This document shows, piece by piece, positions 44,527-54,591 of a DNA stretch of 64,000 bases (position 1 is its first letter; the number at the start of each line of letters is the position of its first letter). A program made the translations under genes and the position numbers. This stretch comes from Rhipicephalus microplus (lineage: Eukaryota; Arthropoda; Arachnida; Ixodida; Ixodidae). The notes beneath the pieces were generated by a model. The model made no database searches, had not been told where the DNA came from, and saw only the letters and a list, made by a program, of their open reading frames with translations. Where the stretch lies: assembly GCF_043290135.1 (NCBI RefSeq), contig NW_027464588.1, forward strand, positions 6,609,501 through 6,673,500, read 5' to 3'.

Positions 44527-45710
44527 TCCGCTTGTTTCAATTTGAGGCCGGGCAAGCAAATATGGTCATCATATTGGGCTCCCGATGCCCGGCCTAAAAA
44601 AATTCCGTATGACACTGCCTGGCTACGCAAGTGAAGTGATGCGAAAATGATTTCTTCACTTAGTGGTCTATACACTTTACAGCACTAAAAAATGCGGCCG
44701 AAGGCCCTAACACCCAGCCGTTAACGTTACATAAAGCCAATGATAGACAAGTACTTGTATGAAGGCAGCTGCAACTCCGCCCCAATGTTTTTCGAACTAG
44801 GTATTGTTGCGGAAAGGAACGTTTAACAGCAAAAGCACACTGGCGCTGCAGTGGTGACAGAGGCAGCAAGAGGGTATGCAGGCGGTAATAATAGAGGTAA
44901 TTTAGTCCGATACGGCTATCAATGAATACGGTAAATAAGCAAGAGCAAATCATTTCTCTTTTGATAGCGCAACCACTCAACAATGTCTTTGGAGGAAAAA
45001 CAATGATCCAGCTGTTCGAGAACTCAACAATTTTCACAAGCTGTGAACAAGCCTAAAGTTGGGGTTGAAAACGCCCCAACCGATGTTAGACTGTAATTGC
45101 TCACACTGTAAGCGCATTAAATGTAGCTGGAAATGCCAATCACCTGCAAGCTGATGCATGCCCAGTCTTTTGTCCAACGAGCGAACAGGTTTGCAGAGAG
45201 CTGAAGACGTGTTTACGTTGTGTTTGTTCCATCCAGCAGCAAAATCCACAACATTGCGCTCTTTCACGATCAATATACACTAACCTTCATCACGAATAAG
45301 TAGAAACGCAAATCTGTGACACACATGTACGATGAGAACATAGCACACAAGCTTGCATGTTCATGTGCTCGCCGGCCACAAACCATATGGATAAGAGTAG
45401 TGCGAACGCAAAACTAGTTTTGCCGCAAGAAAACGTCAAGCAGTGGCAGCTCAGGCGTCAGTGCAATGCTTTCAGTGTGTTCTCAAAGTATAATTTATAA
45501 AAAGTTGAGTTCAATTTTTATTTAGTGCTAGAAAACATGAACATTGAATAATGATCACTTTGTAAATTACATAGCTTGTTATACTAGAGCCACACTTGTC
45601 GTGCGGGCGCAGATGGCACAGATTTGTCCTTCTGCCCTCAAACTACACGTTTTACGGCTGATGAAAGGCGCGTCCTGGTCTTCTGCTTTTTTTGGTTTTT
45701 TGCTCTGATC
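44527..45710. other. Unassigned spacer
   Basis: 1.2 kb with frames up to 125 codons on the minus strand but no domain or repeat match I can see. Confidence 0.4.
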
Positions 45711-45780
45711 TATATATGTATATATATATATATATTAAAAAAATATATATATATATATATTTATTATATATATATACATA

Positions 45781-45834
<54 letters not shown>
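45711..45834. repeat. (TA)n microsatellite
   Basis: A nearly pure TA tract with a few interruptions (TTAAAAAA, TTATTA, GCA). The Ile/Tyr frames over it are artefacts. Confidence 0.97.
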
Positions 45835-45837
<3 letters not shown>

Positions 45838-46399
45838 GGAAGGGGCTCCTTTTGCACGTGTTTTGGCGTTTGGACCGCTTTGATGTGCCAACACTCCATG
45901 TTGCTGCTGCGTGTGTTAGGCAATTGTGGTAGCTGTATTCTCAGGCCTTCTGTGTTCAGCCAGCGCTGCTATTTTATTATCTACTGATACTAAAATAAAT
46001 CACTGTTTTGGTTTAGTGAAGTTTGGCACACACAACAAATAATAACCTGGCCCATGAATGTCTATGTGGGTGGCATACATATTTGTTTGCGGTGTCCTTC
46101 AGGAGAGCAACCGTTGCGTGACGAGAGCATTTACAGTGTTTCCTCTTTCTGCTGCTCCCTTACAAACTTAAGACCAACGGGGAAGTGCTCCCCCTTTTCG
46201 AACATGTCGGCCATCTTGTTTCCCTTGGTTCTTTCGGGGAATAACAGTTGGGCAAAAAGACTAAAAGCAGCCATTGCTCCCATTTCAGCTGTTTTCGGCT
46301 TCGAGTGTACGTACTGCTAGATAAATGAGCTTCATTGAATGGGGCTTGACTACAACTGTTTTAATCCTACGTGACGGCTGTGTGATAGAACTACGTATG
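45835..46399. other. Unassigned spacer
   Basis: Mixed composition. A frame of 88 codons at 46054-46320 has no recognisable domain. Confidence 0.4.
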
Positions 46400-46610
46400 T
46401 GCTGTTCATAAAATTTGATAGCCAGCGCTTCAACCCAACTGGTGTTTCACGAACATTACGGTCCACTTGAAATTCATTTACGAGACATAGCGCGGCTCTG
46501 TGTTAGAATGCTTAATCGACACGCGGAATGGTTGAGTCAATTGCTGCTGGGACCATAGTATTTATTCCGTGCGCTCGTTGGGCCAACGCTGCCGATGTCA
46601 GCTTTTAGGG
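46400..46610 (+). mobile_element. Second tRNA-like SINE family, copy B
   Basis: It shares with 47190-47405, in order, TTCATAAAATTTGATA, CACGAACATTACGGTC, a tRNA-like stretch (GGCTCTGTGTTAGAATGCTT) with a weak B box, GCTGCTGGGACC and GCCGATGTCAGCTT. Confidence 0.55.
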
Positions 46611-46779
46611 GCGAAGTTACTTTGGGCTGATCTAGTTCGCGATGATCGCACCCCACAAAACACAACCCGTAACTGACTGAATATCTGCACGACGAAAAAC
46701 GCAAACTCACATGTAAACAACCAACTTTGTGTGTAATCAGCTATGCAACAGCACTATACATAACCGCTTGTGGCATCTG

Positions 46780-46985
46780 TCTGTCCGTCCGACCACCAAT
46801 CGATATGTCAGTTCGCCTATCTGTCCAGCTGTTCACCCATATACCTCCTACCATTCGTACATACGTCCGCCTGTCCATCAGTCCGTGCGTACATCCGCCG
46901 GTCCGTCCGTCCGTGCGTGGGCTCGTTCATACATCGGTCCTTTATACTAATCGGCGACTTCAACGTAGACATTATGACCTTAGGG
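46780..46985 (+). repeat. GTCC-rich low-complexity tract ending in a LINE endonuclease motif
   Basis: Degenerate CTGTCCGTCCG-type repeats (46783-46920) lead into TTTATACTAATCGGCGACTTC, which translates as FILIGDF and continues NVDIM, the GDFN box of an APE endonuclease. Nothing else of a LINE follows within about 100 bp. Confidence 0.5.
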
Positions 46986-47189
46986 CCTATAGCTCCACCA
47001 TCTCGTTGTCATTCAGTTCGTGGAGATGCACTAATCTTTTTCTTCACACTCTTGCACTAGTATTATCAATGTCTGCTCGTGCCGTTCCTTGGATTATATA
47101 AACTCTCAATCACTTTCTGTGCATTGCGCTTAAGTGCAGTTATCTCAATTCGACTTGAAAGCTGTATCGTAGGTGTACATATTTAATGT

Positions 47190-47405
47190 TTATAAAATTT
47201 GATAACAATCACTGCATCTCCAATAGACACTTCACGAAGATTACGGTCTATTTTAAAAGCAGTTGAGAGACCTGCCATGGCTTTGTGGTAAAATACTTGG
47301 TCACCACGCAGAATGCTTAAGTTCTATTGCTGCTGTGACCCCGACATTGTTTCTTTACATTCGTCGGGTCTACACACAGCCGATGTCAGCTTCTTCCTAA
47401 CGCTC
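47190..47405 (+). mobile_element. Second tRNA-like SINE family, copy C
   Basis: CTTTGTGGTAAAATACTTGG (A-box-like) and AAGTTCTATTGC (degenerate B box) lie in a 215-bp region similar throughout to 46400-46610. Confidence 0.55.
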
Positions 47406-47639
47406 ACGCTTTGAAATTACCCATGTACGTTTTTACCACTCTTGCGTAGATATGAAGTGTCAATTATATGTGCACATACCCGCATACACCCCCGCAGGTA
47501 TTTGCTATTGTCTCGCGGAGTGTTTTTGATGGCATACGCGACAGAATTGGGACAATATTCATCTCATGACCAGGGAGTCATATTCGTCGAATCATCTTAC
47601 CTTCTCATTCTACTTTCTGTTCACCCCAAGGTAAAATGG

Positions 47640-47765
47640 TGATCACGAGAGCTCCAAAACGTAGGCGGCTGGCTAGATAGAAAGATCTATACGTATACAG
47701 ACGACAAACATGCATGCAGTACGCAAAGAAACGCTTCGCATTTAATGAATAATCGTGTGATCTTC
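47640..47765 (-). repeat. Microsatellite-end fragment of the composite repeat
   Basis: On the minus strand, ATTAAATGCGAAGCGTTTCTTTGCG (47729-47753) matches the left end of copy 4. Short GATAGA and CTAGATAG remnants lie in place of the microsatellite, and GAGCTCCAAAACGTAGGCGGC matches the sequence beyond it. The rest of the element is absent. Confidence 0.5.
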
Positions 47766-48577
47766 TGATCCTTGCAGTTGCTGATCTTGGCGCAGACTCA
47801 CCAAATGTTTCCTTTTCGAACATGCTCTGGCAACGCCCCAGGTTACTTCAATGACCTATCACCAGAGGGCTTCGCTGGGAAGAAACACTCAGGAGTTCAG
47901 AACACCACCCTCAATCAAAGGGTGTCCTGAGGGCCGATAAATATGCTGAATGCCACCTCGTTGCCACTCCGACTCAAGCGTCTGTTGCGGTAGTGGCTGC
48001 GTGGACTCCCGGAGGCTTAAACACTTCAGGAGCTCTCAGTGAACGACTGATGAATTCACTGATTAGTCTCTTCTGTGCAGCCTTCTCGAAGAATGCGCTG
48101 ATTATAATGGGCGAGATAATAAGAAAAGTATACTAGTCCGAAGAGCCACAAATCTTTATACCATGTGAAGCCACGTACTTAAGGCTCCGGGCATAAATAA
48201 AGAGAAACCTCTGAACTTGAGCGTTTAACCAAGCTCAATGTGTAAATATTAAATGAGCAGTCGAGCACGCTCTGCAGGCACGTGGAATACGATCTATCTT
48301 CATTCATTTCGCAACATTGGCGCGAGTCGACGACGTGCAGGAGTCGATAAATGTAACCATCCCATAGCGTCGTTTCGCTCGTGCAATGCGTCTATAAATG
48401 CTTCTTAAGCACAACGTGCAGGAAAAGTCGCGTCTTCTACGTAAGCGCACTCATATACATAGGTATGTCCAAAATAATTCGGGGCTTCCATGTAAACATT
48501 GTGGGGTTTGTTTGCTACGCTGTGAAAGATTATCGTACATTCAGAGAAAACATTTTTGTGTGGAGAAATGGCGTTTG
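47766..48577. other. Unassigned spacer
   Basis: No gene recognised. It carries several short Ile/Val-rich chance frames. Confidence 0.4.
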
Positions 48578-49115
48578 TTAGGTTAGGTTAGGTTAGGTTA
48601 ATTTGGTTTTTATGGCGCAAAAGCAGCTAAGGCTATGCTGCGCCAGACACAAGACTTTCATGAATTGACACTGAAAAGATGAAATTTTAAAGCTTATTTA
48701 ACAGATTACATTCTTTCAGAAAGTTTAGCAAGTCAGGCAGAAGTACTAGATGGTCATCTCCTAGGAACAAAGCGGGGTGCAAAAGTACGTGTTGTTTGTA
48801 TAGGTTGCTGAAATGTTTTTGTCTCTGTGTTTCAATGGTAGGACATTTGATTAGGATGTGCATAAGTGTTAACACTTCCTGGCATTTTTCACACGTTGGT
48901 TGTTCTTCCTTTGCGAGTAAGAAGTTGTGTGTCAAGTGTGTTTGTCCAATGCAAAGTCGGCATAATACAACTTCAATAAACCTTGCTGGTGACAGCAGGT
49001 CTTCAATTCCCAGAGTGTGGGTTTCACCAGGTGGAGCTTATTGTTCGTGCAGGTGTCCCACTGCTGTTGCCGTTTTGCTAGTAGAGCCAGGCGAATTGTT
49101 CTCTAAATATCTTTA
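48578..49115 (-). pseudogene. LINE 3' end (ORF2 C-terminus) with a (TTAGG)n-type tail
   Basis: On the minus strand, coding ends with a Cys-rich block CEKCQEVLTLMHILIKC (about 48865-48815), then the ORF2 C-terminus to a stop at 48687. RLCIGQTHLTHNFLL upstream fits the end of an I-like LINE ORF2. The 3' UTR has TTGCGCCATAAAAACC and runs straight into CCTAA repeats (plus strand TTAGG, 48578-48600, about 4.6 copies). The copy is strongly 5'-truncated. TTAGG is the arthropod telomere repeat, so either the tail mimics it or the element joined such DNA. Confidence 0.7.
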
Positions 49116-49480
49116 AGGGGAATTTCAACTTTTGTTACTGTTTTATGGGCTGTCTGGGAAGCACACCCAAGAAGCTGCAGTATTGAATAACCTGAGAAGG
49201 TTGAAGGGGCTACAAGCCCAACCACTGCCTCTTCTGAATGGTGAGAGAAACACCCTGAAAGATCAGGCAGACGTACTGGGAGAGCATTTGGAACGTATCT
49301 CCAGCTCTATGAACTATTCAGTCATTCTAAATATACAAAGACAAAGAAGAACGCAAAGCACTAGATAATAAATGCCATCAAAAAGAACCTTATAATCGTC
49401 TTTTTTTATTTCAAAGTTCATAGTTCCCCTTTTTCCTGTCAGATTTTTGCTTCTGGTTCTGACAGAATTGTATATCCAAT
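49116..49480. other. Unassigned spacer
   Basis: A short region with a 78-codon chance frame (49132-49368). It may be the older 5' side of the LINE fragment, but I cannot show it. Confidence 0.35.
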
Positions 49481-49718
49481 ACCCGCCCCAATGGTCTAGT
49501 GGCTCACGTACTCGGCTGCTGACTCGCAAGTTGCGGGATCAAATCCCAGCTGCGGCGGCTGCAATTTCGATTGAGGCGGAAATATTGTAGGCCCGTGGGC
49601 TGAAATTTGGGTGCACATTAAAGAGCCCCAGGTGGTCGTAATTTCTGGAGCCCTCTACTACGGCGTCTCTCATAATCATATAGTGGTTTTGGGACGTTAA
49701 ACCCTACATATCAATCAA
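49481..49718 (+). mobile_element. Ruka SINE, full length
   Basis: The head has an A box TGGTCTAGTGGCTCA and a B box GGGATCAAATCCC. The body has GGCGGAAATATTGTAGGCCC, AGCCCCAGGTGGTCG and GGCGTCTCTCATAATC, and the end is TATCAATCAA. Imperfect direct repeats GAATTGTATATCCAAT (before) and GAACTGTATATGCCAT (after) are a diverged target duplication. Confidence 0.9.
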
Positions 49719-49739
49719 AGAACTGTATATGCCATCATT

Positions 49740-52410
49740 TAGCACCGGCACTCCGACACACAAAGTATGGCTCTTGCAGTTTATAATACCATTCGGGCTG
49801 ATAGCCACACTTCAGTCACGTGGAAAGAAGCAATAGTACTTCCCATATTAAAGCAGCGCGAATACCTCCCTTGGTAACAAGCTATCGCCCTATTGCACTA
49901 ACTAGCTGCCTCTGCAAGGTGTATGAAAAATAAATTATAAACAGCCGCCTTTTGTGTCATCTTCATTCTAACAATCTTCTAGAGCAGCATGAGTATGGTT
50001 TGGGGGAATGCAGGGCAACAACTGACCACCTTGTGTTTGTAGAGGCCTACATTCGTAATGCATTTGTTCATAAACAATACTTCCTGTCCGTTGTTTCTTG
50101 GCATCAAAAAAGCGTACGATACGATGTAGAGCTATGAAGTTCTCCGTGATCTGTTCGCAATGGGTGTTGGCGGGAACATGCTGAAAGTTTTTGAGAGTTA
50201 CTAAACGAACCGCACGTTCTATGTCAGGATTGGTAGCTTGCTTTCAAGAGCACTAATTAAATAAACTTGGGTAGTATGGGATAGCTTAATTAGCTGTATT
50301 CTATTTATTGTAAAATGACTTCTTTTTGATCCTCAATTCTAAAAGACATGTTCTACTCCGTGTGTGTCGATTACGTGCAAGTAGGATCCAGATCTTGTAA
50401 CCTAACTATCTATGACTGACGCGTGCAAGGTAGCCTACTCATAAAATCAAAAGGACCTGATGATAATGGGTTCAAACATAATGCACAGAAAAGATTCATT
50501 GCCCTAATACTAGGAAAGAGGCCTGGTCTAAAATCCAGCTATTGAACTTCATAGGGCGTTGTATACAGAGCAAAACCTTCTAGGTGTTATGCTTGCATCT
50601 AACCTACATTTTTATTCCCCACATAAAACATCTTAAGGCTAGTTACCTGTAAACAATGAATATCTTAAAGATCTTGTCACACCTCATGATGTAGGGACAG
50701 ATAATGCGTGGTAAAGCTTTACAGATACCTTGTTTGATCACGGCAGGACTACGGTGCTGTAGTTTATCAATCAGCTACACAGAGTGCTTCGAAGATGTTG
50801 GATTCTATCCATAACTTAGGCATACGTCTCGTCACCGGTGCTTTCAGAAGAAGCACAATTGAAAGCCTATATGTAGAGTCAAATGAGTGGTCACTTGACC
50901 GACAACGTTCATACTGTGCTTTTAATTATTTGCTGAACGTACCCTGCTTTCGCATAAGCAGCGATACCTCATCTTCACTACTTTTTCACAACCAGCCCAC
51001 AGTAAAGCAGCCCTTTTCACTTAGAGGCTGTGCGAAGATATGTTTCTTCCCCTTTTTGAGTGTGGCCTAATGGTTTCATCTGAACCGTTCTTGCCATGGT
51101 TGAGAAACATTGTTGACTGCGTGACGTCATTTACGGAAGTGAGTAAGCATGCTCCAGACGCCCATATCCACACGCTTTTCTTTGAGCTGCAGTTTCATGT
51201 ATTACACGGATGCGTCCAAGTTTCAGAGCGGCGTGTCTCATGGAGCCATCCGTCCATTATTTTGTGAATCAGGTGTTCTACAACCCAATACAAGTATCTC
51301 TACAGCGGAGCCATATGCCTTACTTTCTGCTTTCAAACACATCAACAAACTTAAACTGGCTAAGGCGGTTATATACACAGACTCACTGAGCGTGGTTCAA
51401 GCCCTGATGTCCTGCCGGAAACTCAAAAACCCAGTAGTCGCGGACTCGTACTCACTGCTATTTTCTGTCTACACCTCTGGCCAACATATAACAGTGTGCT
51501 GGGTGCTTGTGCACAGAGCTATCTAAAAAAATCTACTGGCACACCGAATCACAAATTCATTCTATGCAAACGCAAACAAAACAACTATCGCTGTCCCTGC
51601 ACAAGATCTGAAACCATACCTGTGACAAAAAGAAAAAAAACAGCTATGAACTCACTGGCAACATGACTGGACTCTCAATCTTTCAACAAACTTCACATAG
51701 GTAAGCCTCAATTTGGACATTGGCCATGGTTAACCAAGTTAAGATGAAGTGCTGTCCTATTTTGTCACCTCATAATAGGGCACACTTATAGTACGCATTA
51801 TTATTTACTCACTGGTAAGGAACATCCTCTGTGTTCTAAGTGTGGCAAAAGGCTTACTGTTCAGCGTGTCCTTTTGGAATGTAATGAAACAGAAATTGAA
51901 ACTATGAGACACTTCTCTTCAGCATATAAACAATGCTTTAACTCGTCTCAGTTCCTAGGCAGAGAACCACAATATAGCTCGAAATCCGTTTTAGCTTTCT
52001 TGAGCAATGTTCGCACGCTGAATATTATCTGCCCTGGTAATCACAACACGGCCTCCTCCGAGAGGTTACTATTGCGATGTTATCATTCGTAATGGCACAT
52101 GTCTCCTGGACCTTGTACTCAAGGTCTTTGTGAGGCTCATGGGTTTCTTCGTAATTCATATATTAAGACATTATTCTCTAGAATTCGACATTCGCTGCTG
52201 ATAGCATTCGCCTACGTGCATTCACCCCACTACAGCAGCCGACAAAATATTTAAGTCTACCTATGTTACGGCAATTACAGCTTTGATTTTATGGCTTCTA
52301 TACAGCCACTGCATGGACTATAAATTCATGCAGTAAGATCACAACAGTTTTGGGGATCCTTGGCCAAACCATGGCCGTTGCGCCTATAAAAGCAATGCAT
52401 CATCACAAAC
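49740..52410 (+). pseudogene. Decayed I-like LINE, RT to 3' end
   Basis: Fragmentary frames give SYRPIALTS and CKVYEK near 49885 (RT block), FLGIKKAYDT near 50100 (catalytic Asp lost), a C-terminal region near 50795-51070, and RNase H with YYTDASKFQSGVSHGAI, TAEPYALLSAFKHI and VIYTDSLSVVQAL (about 51195-51410). A Cys motif CSKCGKRLTVQRVLLEC is near 51835-51885. The 3' UTR ends with GTTGCGCCTATAAAAGC near 52378. The endonuclease is missing, and more than ten stops or shifts show that it is old. Confidence 0.75.
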
Positions 52411-52589
52411 TTGTTTTGACCACAAGGAATTCGGAAAGAGTGATACCTTCAGCTATTACAACGACATTTTTTTAATAGAAGTTTCACATTTATTTAGAGA
52501 GCAAATTTTTACATTCGTTATGCCCTTTTCCGTTTTGAGAGTGATATTTAGGAGCAGTGATGTCCTTGTAGAATATTCGAATAGAAGGA
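52411..52589. other. Spacer between LINE remnant and (TA)n
   Basis: Short AT-rich stretch; nothing recognised. Confidence 0.4.
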
Positions 52590-52631
52590 TATATATATAT
52601 ATATAGTTATATATATTTATATATATATATA

Positions 52632-52673
<42 letters not shown>
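52590..52673. repeat. (TA)n microsatellite, left border of the 455-bp array
   Basis: A TA tract with a few G and TT interruptions, directly joined to the first 455-bp unit. Confidence 0.95.
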
Positions 52674-52677
<4 letters not shown>

Positions 52678-52831
52678 GAAAGAAGTGTATACCTAAGGGC
52701 TCGTTTTTCCGTGTTTTAACACAATATTAATGAGATCTAACAGACAGTAATGCCAAGGAATGTACAGGGGAAGTTATTAAAACCAATAGAATGTAAATAA
52801 GAAGAAAGAAAAGTGGATGAAAAAATTATCA

Positions 52832-52903
52832 ACTGTGAGCAGGAATCGAACCTACGACCTTCGAATTACGCGTTCGATGCTCTAACCACTGAGCTATCAC
52901 AGC
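52832..52903 (-). tRNA. tRNA-Thr(CGT)-like sequence, unit 1
   Basis: The 72-nt minus-strand sequence folds as a full cloverleaf: acceptor GCTGTGA/TCACAGT (one G-T pair), D stem GCTC/GAGC, anticodon stem TCGAA/TTCGA with loop CGCGTAA (anticodon CGT), variable AGGTC, T arm GTAGG-TTCGATT-CCTGC. The A box TAGCTCAGTGG and B box GGTTCGATTCC are intact. A T6 Pol III terminator lies 6 nt past the 3' end. Base 33 is G instead of the near-universal U, so decoding function is doubtful; it may be the head of a SINE or a tRNA pseudogene. Confidence 0.6.
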
Positions 52904-53286
52904 GGCCCTCCCTCCATCCACTTTTTTGGGTTTATCTGTGAATTTTAGACGTAAGAGTGACAGTCAGCGCCATCTATAGGCCAAACAACGAATGTGAGAA
53001 CACTCTGCTGCGCATGTTTGGCGTCACGTAGCACGTGAACTTTTATGAGCGGGCAGCTGAGTAATTGTCCCTCTTTTACAACCTAAACACACCAAGTCTG
53101 CCAGTACGAGACCCTCGTTCAATGAAATAAGGGAAAGAAGTGTATACCTAAGGGCTCGTTTTTCCGTGTTTTAACACAATAATAATGAGATCTAACAGAC
53201 AGTAATGCCAAGGAATGTACAGGGGAAGTTATTAAAACCAATAGAATGTAAATAAGAAGAAAGAAAAGTGGATGAAAAAATTACCA

Positions 53287-53358
53287 ACTGTGAGCAGGAA
53301 TCGAACCTACGACCTTCGAATTACGCGTTCGATGCTCTAACCACTGAGCTATCACAGC
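53287..53358 (-). tRNA. tRNA-Thr(CGT)-like sequence, unit 2
   Basis: Identical in the cloverleaf to the unit 1 copy, 455 bp away. It has the same G33 and the same downstream T6. Confidence 0.6.
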
Positions 53359-53741
53359 GGCCCTCCCTCCATCCACTTTTTTGGGTTTATCTGTGAATTT
53401 TAGACGTAAGAGTGACAGTCAGCGCCATCTATAAGCCAAACAACGAATGTGAGAACACTCTGCTGCGCATGTTTGGCGTTACGTAGCACGTGAACTTTTA
53501 TGAGCGGGCAGCTGAGTAATTGTCCCTCTTTTACAACCTAAACACACCAAGTCTGCCAGTACGAGACCCTCGTTCAATGAAATAAGGGAAAGAAGTGTAT
53601 ACCTAAGGGCTCGTTTTTCCGTGTTTTAACACAATATTAATGAGATCTAACAGACAGTAATGCCAAGGAATGTACAGGGGAAGTTATTAAAACCAATAGA
53701 ATGTAAATAAGAAGAAAGAAAAGTGGATGAAAAAATTACCA

Positions 53742-53813
53742 ACTGTGAGCAGGAATCGAACCTACGACCTTCGAATTACGCGTTCGATGCTCTAACCACT
53801 GAGCTATCACAGC
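53742..53813 (-). tRNA. tRNA-Thr(CGT)-like sequence, unit 3
   Basis: Identical in the cloverleaf to units 1 and 2, with intact boxes and T6 terminator. Confidence 0.6.
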
Positions 53814-54056
53814 GGCCCTCCCTCCATCCACTTTTTTGGGTTTATCTGTGAATTTTAGACGTAAGAGTGACAGTCAGCGCCATCTATAAGCCAAACAACG
53901 AATGTGAGAACACTCTGCTGCGCATGTTTGGCGTCACGTAGCACGTGAACTTTTATGAGCGGGCAGCTGAGTAATTGTCCCTCTTTTACAACCTAAACAC
54001 ACCAAGTCTGCCAGTACGAGACCCTCGTTCAATGAAATAAGGGAAAGAAGTGTATA

Positions 54057-54060
<4 letters not shown>

Positions 54061-54119
<59 letters not shown>
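54061..54119. repeat. (TA)n microsatellite, right border of the 455-bp array
   Basis: A pure TA tract that truncates the fourth unit. Confidence 0.97.
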
Positions 54120-54122
<3 letters not shown>

Positions 54123-54591
54123 TCTCTTAAAATGCGTTTTTGTTGCTTTGCCATTCGATTAACGCTGAAACTCAAGTTTGCAGCGAAACTTGCGATCCAG
54201 TGCCGAAGGCCTAATTCCCGATAGCATTGATATGAAACAGCCTCCGTGCTAATTTTACGTGAAAAATATGCACAGGGCTGTTGTGAAAATCATTTGCCTG
54301 TCATAATGAGAGCATGAGCTAGAATGAGATTTCATTACGTGACTTCAAAAATGAGGGGCTCCGAAACATCTCGGAGGGGAGGGGCATATAGCGACATAAC
54401 TATATTAGGGACACGCGTTGTCTGAAAATGTGCTCTTTGAACGCTGATGATAAAATGCTGTTATACGACACCCGATACCGGCCCTCTGGCCTAACAAACC
54501 CCGCGTTCAGTGAATATAGTCTTCTCACTGCATTCATTTTGAAATACTTCACTAATAAAGGGAGGAATAAATTTTTGTTTTTTATTTAACC
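54120..54591. other. Unassigned spacer
   Basis: Mixed sequence up to the start of the RTE element; nothing recognised. Confidence 0.4.

Larger units (their letters stand above)
52674..54060 (+). repeat. Tandem array of three 455-bp units
   Basis: AAGGGAAAGAAGTGTATACC begins at 52674, 53129, 53584 and 54039, so the period is exactly 455 bp. Three units are complete and the fourth stops after 22 bp at a (TA)n tract. By eye the units differ at about four positions, so identity exceeds 98%. Each unit has a tRNA-like sequence on the minus strand. (TA)n borders both ends. Confidence 0.95.

Noticed and set aside
43814..45932. Several open frames rich in alternating Ile-Tyr on both strands
   Set aside because: They are translations of (TA)n microsatellites and have no coding content; the same applies at 28541-28817 and 58024-58460.
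48578..48600. True chromosome end (telomere)
   Set aside because: Only about 4.6 TTAGG copies, attached to a LINE 3' end and followed by unrelated DNA on both sides.
52674..54060. CRISPR-like array
   Set aside because: The 455-bp units are contiguous without unique spacers and carry a eukaryotic tRNA-like sequence.
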